A stretch of 31,101 nt of DNA from positions 1 through 31,101 of the forward strand of contig CAZZBK010000069.1 in assembly GCA_964652155.1 (NCBI GenBank), in the 5' to 3' direction. Origin of the DNA: CAZZBK01 sp964652155. GTDB lineage: Bacteria; Planctomycetota; Planctomycetia; Pirellulales; PNKZ01. This document shows positions 8,797 through 15,337 of this stretch, piece by piece. Position 1 is the first letter of the stretch; each line of letters opens with the position of its first letter. The notes under the pieces are model-generated. The model made no database searches. It saw nothing but the letters and a program-made list of their open reading frames with translations, and was not told the origin of the DNA. A program made the translations under genes and the position numbers.

Positions 8797-9900
8797 GTGA
8801 AAATTGCCCGAATCTTTGCCCATCGCGTGGAGTTGCCGCTCGTCGAGGGTTCTTACAAGTGGTCCGGCGGCAAGTCGGTCTCGGTGTTCGACAGCACGCT
8901 CGTCGGCGTCGAGACCAAGTGTGGCCTGATCGGCTATGGCGAGGTTTGCCCGTTGGGGCCGTTTTATCTGCCTGCCTATGCCGAAGGAGTTCGGGCTGGC
9001 CTCAAGGAACTCGGGCCGCATTTGCTCGGATGCGATCCTCGCGAGTTGGGAAAATTGAACCACCGGATGGATGCGGCGCTCAAGGGGCATCCGTATGTAA
9101 AGTCGGGCATCGATATGGCCTGCTGGGACCTCCTCGGCAAGGTGACGGGATTACCCGTTTGTCTGTTGATGGGTGGCCCCTTTGGCGATAGCGTGCGGTT
9201 GTATCGCGCCATCTCGCAACAATCGCCCGAGGAGATGGCACGCAATGTCGCGAGTTATCGGGCTCAAGGGTACACGCGATTTCAATTGAAGGTTGGTGGC
9301 GATCCCGATCAAGACATTCAGCGGATTCGTCAGGTGCGTGAGATTTTGCTGCCGACCGATCGGCTCGTGGCCGACGCCAACACGGGTTGGACTCAGCATG
9401 AAGCGCTGCGCGTGGTGCGCGCGGTGCGCGATGTGGATGTGTACATCGAGCAGCCGTGTCTGACGTACGAGGAATGCCTTGCCGTGCGGCGACACACCGA
9501 TCATCCGTTTGTGCTCGACGAGAACGTCGATGGTCTCGATGTGCTGTTGCGCGCGAAAGCCGACCTAGCAATGGATGTTGTCAATTTGAAGATCAGCAAG
9601 CTCGGCGGACTGACCAAAACGAAACAAATTCGCGATCTCTGTATTTCGATGGGCATTGCGATGACGCTGGAAGATAGTTGGGGGGGCGATGTGACCACGG
9701 CGGCAATCGCGCACCTGGCGCACAGCACGCCCGAGGAGTTTCGGTTCACGAGCACCGACTTCAACAGCTATGTAACGGTGAGCAACGCGACGGGCGCTCC
9801 GCAGCGTGAGAACGGCTTCATGCGTGCCTCGACCGCGCCCGGCTTGGGAATCGAGCCGCGCCGCGAGGTGATTGGTCCGCGCGTGGTGGACATTTCGTGA
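8797..9900 (+). CDS. Enolase-superfamily enzyme, probable cis-3-hydroxyproline dehydratase or hydroxyproline-betaine epimerase type
   Basis: 367 aa, GTG start. Mandelate racemase/muconate lactonizing fold: N-terminal capping domain (residues 1-120), then the TIM barrel. Metal and acid-base residues visible: K165 (FQLKVGGD), D193 (ADANTGW), E218 (YIEQPC), D241/E242 (VLDEN), K265 (LKISKLGG), and the late barrel motif EDSWGGD. Segments such as YLPAYAEGVRAG, HPYVKSGIDMACWD and STAPGLGIEP match what I remember of cis-3-hydroxy-L-proline dehydratases and 4-hydroxyproline-betaine epimerases, so the subfamily is inferred by recall. The next gene (44-base gap) is a DapA-family lyase like those of hydroxyproline catabolism, which supports the assignment. 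A different acid-sugar or amino-acid substrate remains possible. The ribosome-binding site is weak. Confidence 0.8.
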   Translation: MKIARIFAHRVELPLVEGSYKWSGGKSVSVFDSTLVGVETKCGLIGYGEVCPLGPFYLPAYAEGVRAGLKELGPHLLGCDPRELGKLNHRMDAALKGHPYVKSGIDMACWDLLGKVTGLPVCLLMGGPFGDSVRLYRAISQQSPEEMARNVASYRAQGYTRFQLKVGGDPDQDIQRIRQVREILLPTDRLVADANTGWTQHEALRVVRAVRDVDVYIEQPCLTYEECLAVRRHTDHPFVLDENVDGLDVLLRAKADLAMDVVNLKISKLGGLTKTKQIRDLCISMGIAMTLEDSWGGDVTTAAIAHLAHSTPEEFRFTSTDFNSYVTVSNATGAPQRENGFMRASTAPGLGIEPRREVIGPRVVDIS

Positions 9901-9944
9901 GCTTTCAAACAACCCGGTTGATTCCAAGGCTGTAATTCATTGCG

Positions 9945-10904
9945 ATGGAGAACTCTGTGGCCGACAACGGCATCTTTCGCGGCTGTATTCCCGCCCTGAT
10001 GACCCCCTGCGCGCGCAATGGCGTGCCTGACTTTGACGCCCTGGTGGCCACGGCGCAGTCGCTCATCGCCGACGGCATGCGGGGCGTCGTGTACTGCGGA
10101 TCGATGGGAGACTGGCCGTTATTATCAGACGAGCAACGCCAGGAAGGCGTGCGGCGACTCGTCGAGGCGGGCGTCCCTGTGGTGGTCGGCACGGGAGCCC
10201 AAAGCCCACAGAGAGCCGCCGCGCATGCTTCGCATGCCAAACGAGTGGGTGCGGCAGGCTTGATGGTGATTCCGCGGCTGATGTCGCGCGGCACGTCTCG
10301 GGCTGCGCAGAGGGCGCACTTTGCCGGTGTGTTGCAAGCCGCCGGCGATGTACCGGCCGTAATCTATAACAGCCCCTATTATGGTTTCGAGACGAAAGCA
10401 GAGTTGTTCTTCGATCTCCGCCGCGAGCATGCCAATTTGGTTGGCTTCAAAGAGTTCGGCGGGGCTGCCTCGTTGACGTATGCCGCCGAGCACATCACGA
10501 GCGGCGATCCGTCGCTGTCGTTGATGGTGGGGGTCGACACGCAGGTGTTTCATGGCTTCGTGCGGTGCGGAGCGGTCGGGGCCATCACCGGCGTGGGCAA
10601 CGCCTTGCCGAAGCCAGTGCTGCGGTTGATCGAGCTGTGTGAACAAGCGGCGAAAGGGGACGTCGCCGCGCGGCGTCTGGCGGCCGAACTCGACGAGACG
10701 CTGCGCGTGTTGTCGACCTATGACGAAGGGCCGGATCTCGTGTTGTACTACAAAGAGCTGATGGTGCTCGAAGGTCACGACGCCTACCGTTGGCACATCC
10801 ACGAGACCGACCGACTCAGTGCGAGTCAACGCGAGTTTCTCGTCAGCCAGTGGCAGCAGTTCAACGACTGGTGGCGAGCTTGGCCGGGAAAGAAAACAGG
10901 CTAA
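9945..10904 (+). CDS. DapA/NAL-superfamily lyase, probable pyrroline-4-hydroxy-2-carboxylate deaminase
   Basis: 319 aa, class I aldolase-type TIM barrel of the dihydrodipicolinate synthase family. Schiff-base lysine K169 (LVGFKEFGG) and active-site tyrosine Y141 (VIYNSPYYGFE) are present. The usual GTTGE-type loop reads CGSMGDWPLL. That loop, NSPYYGF and YAAEHITSGD match my memory of the DapA-family deaminases in hydroxyproline clusters, which convert pyrroline-4-hydroxy-2-carboxylate to 2-oxoglutarate semialdehyde with loss of ammonia. The neighbouring dehydratase/epimerase-type gene agrees. The start is uncertain: a GTG at 9957 has a well-placed GGAGA five bases upstream and would remove only four residues. 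N-acetylneuraminate lyase was considered, because esterases of the sialate type follow, but the motifs fit less well. Confidence 0.82.
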   Translation: MENSVADNGIFRGCIPALMTPCARNGVPDFDALVATAQSLIADGMRGVVYCGSMGDWPLLSDEQRQEGVRRLVEAGVPVVVGTGAQSPQRAAAHASHAKRVGAAGLMVIPRLMSRGTSRAAQRAHFAGVLQAAGDVPAVIYNSPYYGFETKAELFFDLRREHANLVGFKEFGGAASLTYAAEHITSGDPSLSLMVGVDTQVFHGFVRCGAVGAITGVGNALPKPVLRLIELCEQAAKGDVAARRLAAELDETLRVLSTYDEGPDLVLYYKELMVLEGHDAYRWHIHETDRLSASQREFLVSQWQQFNDWWRAWPGKKTG

Positions 10905-10970
10905 CAAACGTTACCCACGATCGAGCCCGTGCCGATACGTGATCCCAACTTCACAGCGGACCCTCATACC

Positions 10971-12578
10971 ATGAGAAACAATGCGATTCTGCCCTTCCCA
11001 TGTGAGTGCCTATTGAGGTCTGCGCGGCACATGAGCCCCGACGAGCATCGCAAGGCCGGGAAACACCGGGCCTCCGTTGGTCACCCTGGTTCATTGACTG
11101 CGCAGTTCGCGATAAAGTTCCTCGGCGCGATGTTGTGTTGCGGGCTGTACGGAAGTGCCGTGACGGCTGAGGTTCCTCGCCAGCACACTCGTCCCGATGG
11201 CAAACCGGCGGACATGACCAAGCCCGTCCAGGTATTTATATTGCTCGGCCAGTCCAACATGGTGGGAGCAGGCAAGTTTTCGGGGGGCAGTACCCGCTGG
11301 GGTAAAGAGTTTATGACTCCAATCGTTTCGGTATATCGGGGAGCTTATGATCCCCAAGCCGATTACGATGCCCTGAAACCCGAGAAATCACTCGCGCTGC
11401 AGAGCTTCGGCGGCACGGAGCCAACTGCTTACCCTGGTGGCGGCACACAGGTTGTGCGTGGCTTTATTCAGCCGGCCGAAACCGGTCTCTATCAGTTCAA
11501 TCCGGGCTATGGAGACTCCGAACAGAACATCATGGTGGTCAACGATGTCGAAGTGCATCGGCATGAGCCTGGCGCGCAAGCGGTGAAGAAATGGGTCAAA
11601 CTCACGGCTGGCGAAAAAGTACCCTTCAAGATCACCTACCTGACTCCGCGTGCCAACGGACTCGGCTGGATGGTTCGCATGGATGTGCCGGGGACACTCA
11701 GCACGATCGTTCACCAGCAGGGAAAGTTTTCCTATTTGCTCGACAAGGAAGGCAACTGGGCCAAACGGCAAGATGTCCGGTTCGTGCGATTCATGCAGGG
11801 CCGGGGACTCATGGAAAACGACTGGATGGGAATCAAACCGGGCGCGAGCATTGGCCCGGAATTCGGCATCGCACACATTGTGGGCAGGGAGATCGACGCG
11901 CCGGTCATGCTCCTCAAAAGTTGCATAGGAAACCGGAGCCTGGGTTGGGATCTTCTACCCCCTGGCAGTCAGAGATTTGTAGAAAATGGCAAAGTGTACG
12001 CCGGCTATAAAGATCGACCCGATTCCTGGCTCGCGGATCCGGTCAAAGGCGTCGCGACGGAGCCGCCCGCTTGGCTGGACAAGAACGGGAAACCAATCAA
12101 CTGGCATGCCGGACTGCAATACGACGACGATGTCGGTCCCGCCAAAAAAGCGCTCACGGAGATTGGCACATACTATCCCGGTTCCACGAAATTCGAGGTG
12201 GCAGGCTTCTTCTTTTGGCAAGGAGAGAAGGATGGTGGGAATCCCGTACATGCTGCACATTATGAGAAGAATCTGGTCAACTTCATCAAGGCGCTACGCA
12301 AAGACTTCAACGCACCTCATGCCAAGTTCGTTCTTGGCACCATAGGAGAAGCGGTGAAGGGGAGCGGCGACAAGGTCATGGAGGGCCAATTCGCAGTGGA
12401 CGGCACGAGCGGCAAGTATCCGGAATTCAAAGGCAATGTCGCGACCGTTTATACTCATCCTCTGGCCCAAGGCGGCAGCGGGAATGGTCATTATGGCGGT
12501 AACGCCGAAGTTTATATGAATGTTGGCGAAGCGATGGGCAACGCCATGCTCAAGCTGATGAAGGCTGACTCGAACTGA
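10971..12578 (+). CDS. Exported sialate O-acetylesterase-family (SGNH) protein with inserted domain
   Basis: About 535 aa. Predicted carbohydrate esterase of the sialate O-acetylesterase (SASA) type that removes acetyl groups from sugars. Catalytic Ser in GQSNMVG (S95), a second conserved block FFFWQGEKDGG (W416-E419), and a late His in GHYGGNAE (H507) are all present, so it should be active. Between the first and second blocks, about residues 145-235, lies a beta-rich insert (VVRGFIQPAETGLYQFNPGY, then VVNDVEVHRHEPG and VKLTAGEKVPFKITY) that resembles a PA14-type sugar-binding domain. The N-terminus is long before a hydrophobic stretch (FAIKFLGAMLCCGLYGSAVTA), so the true start may lie further in. 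It is first of three similarly exported genes in the same direction. The natural substrate cannot be told from the sequence. Confidence 0.82.
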   Translation: MRNNAILPFPCECLLRSARHMSPDEHRKAGKHRASVGHPGSLTAQFAIKFLGAMLCCGLYGSAVTAEVPRQHTRPDGKPADMTKPVQVFILLGQSNMVGAGKFSGGSTRWGKEFMTPIVSVYRGAYDPQADYDALKPEKSLALQSFGGTEPTAYPGGGTQVVRGFIQPAETGLYQFNPGYGDSEQNIMVVNDVEVHRHEPGAQAVKKWVKLTAGEKVPFKITYLTPRANGLGWMVRMDVPGTLSTIVHQQGKFSYLLDKEGNWAKRQDVRFVRFMQGRGLMENDWMGIKPGASIGPEFGIAHIVGREIDAPVMLLKSCIGNRSLGWDLLPPGSQRFVENGKVYAGYKDRPDSWLADPVKGVATEPPAWLDKNGKPINWHAGLQYDDDVGPAKKALTEIGTYYPGSTKFEVAGFFFWQGEKDGGNPVHAAHYEKNLVNFIKALRKDFNAPHAKFVLGTIGEAVKGSGDKVMEGQFAVDGTSGKYPEFKGNVATVYTHPLAQGGSGNGHYGGNAEVYMNVGEAMGNAMLKLMKADSN

Positions 12579-12636
12579 GCATGGAATCAACGACTCATTC
12601 GAAGAGCCAATTCACCATCTACCAATGAGACCATAA

Positions 12637-15189
12637 ATGATCACGAAGCAAAGCACAGGTATCATACTGGCGGCGATCATGCTGGCCGGCACTAGGGCAA
12701 CATCAGTGGACGCGCAGCCGGCGCAACCACCAACGCTGTCCGAAAGTGGGCAGAAGCTCGAAGCGGGCTATGCCGCGCAGATCCAGACATTGAAGGCTGA
12801 GATCGAAAATGCGCTGCCCCAGATCGACGCGTCGAAGAAGGCTGTTTTCCTGGACGCCATCAAGCACCGCAAATCGGCTGCTGCGCAGGACAACCTGATC
12901 AAGGCCGTGGCCGAACTGAACCTGGTTCCTGTTCTGTCGGACGCCAAGCTGGATCCAAAACTTGTCAAACTGGTCGTGTTGCAAACCGCTAAACCCAGCG
13001 GGCTGGCCGAGTTTGCTCAGCAGGGCGCGGAACAGGCGGCATTGGTTGATAAGCTGCTGACGGATTCCGAGCTGATGAAACAGATGCTCGTGGCCGACGG
13101 TGCCAAGGAGCACAACTATGGCCGGGCGATGGAGATCTACTCCTCCCTTCAGAAGGCCAGCGGGAAAGCCAAGGAAGGGATCTTGCAGCGGCTGGCGCTG
13201 GCGATCGCTCTGGAGCACGCGGTTCCGGTCAAGCAGAACAATCCTGTTGATCAGCCCAATAGCCCAGCCACGGTCGATCCCGTCGAACGTTATCGGGCCT
13301 ACGAAAAGGCCTATCTGGATGGCGAGCTGGATCCCGCGTTCAAGAATTTGACGGTCTGGGATCTCCGGACGGTGGTGGATGGCGACGAGCCGGATGAAGT
13401 CTCCGCCTGGGGACGTCAGATGTTGCGCAACTACCGGCCAGACATTGTCGCCAATCCCGACTTCAACTGGCGGTATGTGCAGTCCGTCACGACCGACGTC
13501 AAGTACGGTTCAGGTGACGTCAAGTTCGACCGGCCTGAATTACAGAGTTATCAGAACATCCTCATGAACGGCGGGATCTGCGGTCGGCGCGCGTTCTTTG
13601 GGCGTTTCATTCTGCGCGCTTTCGGAGTTCCGACCACGGCCCGGCCACAAACCGGTCATGGATCGCTCGTGCATTGGACACCCAATGGGTGGGTGCCCTG
13701 CCTGGGAGCCGGCTGGGGTGGCGGTTGGACCGCGACGCGCTACAAGAACGACCTCGATTTCCTGTCCACCACACAGGCACGAGAAAGCACAGATTCCTTT
13801 CTGCAGGTCAAACGTGCGCAGTGGATTGGCGATGTCGTGGGTGAGACTCCAGTCTATGGAGTTCATGATGGCAATCCCGGCTTCTGGTATGGCGTATCAC
13901 TCTGCACTCAGCGCAATATCATCGCGCAAGCCAAGGTCAAGGCGTTGGCGGCGGTAGGAACGAACCTCGGCGAGTCGAATGAGTCTGGGGCGAAGCCTGT
14001 CATTCAAGCGGTGGCCACGGCCCCTTCCGATCGGATAATCACAGTCGGTCCGAACGGTGCGATCACGATACCAGCCGCCGCGTACAGCAAGCCCTCCGGC
14101 AGTACGGCAGACGTCATGGCTCTGAAGAGCTTTGAATCCGGCATGCAGATTTCACTCCCACGATTCGGCCGCGAGGGTCTGACGATCCTGCGCGGCGGCG
14201 CGTGGAGGGGTGATGCCAACGGCAGCAAGTCCGGGACGCGTCTCCTCAGTGGCGGCTATGGCAAATACAACAATTGGGGGTTCCGAGTGGCCGTGACTCC
14301 TGCCGGTGACAACCCCACGGCGAACCTCAACCTTGATCTCGGCGGCGGCGTCATCATGGAGTTTGTCTACATCAAGCCCGGCACGTTCACGATGGGCGGC
14401 GAGAGCACGACGGATGGCCGATTCAACTGCGTCGAACTACCGGCGCACGAGGTCAAGCTCACCAAGGGTTTTTATCTTGGCAAGTACGAGGTGACGCAAT
14501 TGCAGTTCCAGACGATCATGGGCTCGAATCCCAGTGGGGCGAGCAAGCTGCCGGATTGCCCGGTTGACAATATCGCCGAGTCCGACGCGACGTCCTTCTG
14601 TGAAAAGCTCGTGGAGTTGACTGGCCAGGACGTGCGGCTTCCCACAGAGGCCGAGTGGGAATACGCCTGCCGCGCGGGGAGTACGACGGCGTGGCACTTC
14701 GGCGACGATCCTTCGCAGCTCGACGACTACGCTTGGTTCAAGGGCAACGATGGTGGCATGTCGCACCCGGTGGGGCAGAAGAAGCCCAATGCCTGGGGAC
14801 TCTACGACATGCACGGCAATGTGTGCGAGCGAGTGGCGGACATCTATGCCCGGGACTACTACGCAAAGAGCCCGAAGGTAGACCCGACCGGGCCGAACCA
14901 GGGAATCAAGTCGCGCTTCGAGTATGTCATTACCGTCCCGCGATCGGGAACGTATGCGTTGACGGCGCGAGTGGTTGCGAACAATTACAATCAACACCTC
15001 AACGTCTCCGCGAACGAAGACGGGCCTGAGGTCCGCGTGACGCTGCCTTTCACCTCCGGGCAGTGGATGGACAGCGAGCCGGTCAAGCTCACGCTCAAAG
15101 AGGGCGCGAACAGTCTGCGTTTCTTTCGTAACGATCCGCCGCAGGCCGGGATCGCCGTCAAGGCATTCACCTTGACGCCGGTTAAGTAA
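12637..15189 (+). CDS. Exported mosaic protein: transglutaminase-like, split FGE-like and carbohydrate-binding-like parts
   Basis: 850 aa. Signal peptide ending near SVDA/QP. Residues about 25-200 are helical. Residues about 300-370 look like a transglutaminase core (NGGICGRRAFFGRF with C315; GHGSLVHW with H341/H346). Residues 510-552 carry the motif that normally ends a formylglycine-generating-enzyme (FGE) domain: LRGGAWRGD then NNWGFRVAV. Residues about 570-750 then give the start and middle of an FGE domain (MEFVYIKPGTFTMGG, GKYEVTQLQFQTIMGSNPS, RLPTEAEWEYACRAG, GLYDMHGNVCERVADIY) but stop before its normal end. Residues 753-850 are a beta-sandwich resembling carbohydrate-binding modules (GTYALTARVVANN, LKEGANSLRFFRND). 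The catalytic cysteines of true FGEs are not in the expected place, so FGE activity is doubtful. It lies between two SASA genes. Confidence 0.78.
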   Translation: MITKQSTGIILAAIMLAGTRATSVDAQPAQPPTLSESGQKLEAGYAAQIQTLKAEIENALPQIDASKKAVFLDAIKHRKSAAAQDNLIKAVAELNLVPVLSDAKLDPKLVKLVVLQTAKPSGLAEFAQQGAEQAALVDKLLTDSELMKQMLVADGAKEHNYGRAMEIYSSLQKASGKAKEGILQRLALAIALEHAVPVKQNNPVDQPNSPATVDPVERYRAYEKAYLDGELDPAFKNLTVWDLRTVVDGDEPDEVSAWGRQMLRNYRPDIVANPDFNWRYVQSVTTDVKYGSGDVKFDRPELQSYQNILMNGGICGRRAFFGRFILRAFGVPTTARPQTGHGSLVHWTPNGWVPCLGAGWGGGWTATRYKNDLDFLSTTQARESTDSFLQVKRAQWIGDVVGETPVYGVHDGNPGFWYGVSLCTQRNIIAQAKVKALAAVGTNLGESNESGAKPVIQAVATAPSDRIITVGPNGAITIPAAAYSKPSGSTADVMALKSFESGMQISLPRFGREGLTILRGGAWRGDANGSKSGTRLLSGGYGKYNNWGFRVAVTPAGDNPTANLNLDLGGGVIMEFVYIKPGTFTMGGESTTDGRFNCVELPAHEVKLTKGFYLGKYEVTQLQFQTIMGSNPSGASKLPDCPVDNIAESDATSFCEKLVELTGQDVRLPTEAEWEYACRAGSTTAWHFGDDPSQLDDYAWFKGNDGGMSHPVGQKKPNAWGLYDMHGNVCERVADIYARDYYAKSPKVDPTGPNQGIKSRFEYVITVPRSGTYALTARVVANNYNQHLNVSANEDGPEVRVTLPFTSGQWMDSEPVKLTLKEGANSLRFFRNDPPQAGIAVKAFTLTPVK

Positions 15190-15192
15190 ATT

Positions 15193-15330
15193 TTTGGACT
15201 GCGGCTGCCTGCTGCCGCTTTCTGTCCAACAGCCTGCTGTTGGGCGACTTGTTTTGAAGATCACTCCGTGTTGTTCTGCTCAGCAGCAGGCTGCTGAAGC
15301 CAGTGCGGCAGCAGCCTGCCGCAGTCCAAA
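15193..15330. repeat. Foldback repeat between the mosaic protein and the tandem esterase
   Basis: Inverted repeat with 26-bp arms (15193-15218 and 15305-15330) and two mismatches. The arms contain GGACTGCGG and CTGCTGCCGC. Inside are two further self-complementary blocks of the AGCAGCCTGCTGCT type. It fills the whole gap between two genes of one direction, starting three bases after the upstream stop. Its right arm overlaps the AAAGGA used as the ribosome-binding site of the next gene, so folding could affect translation. Confidence 0.75.
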
Positions 15331-15337
15331 GGAAACA

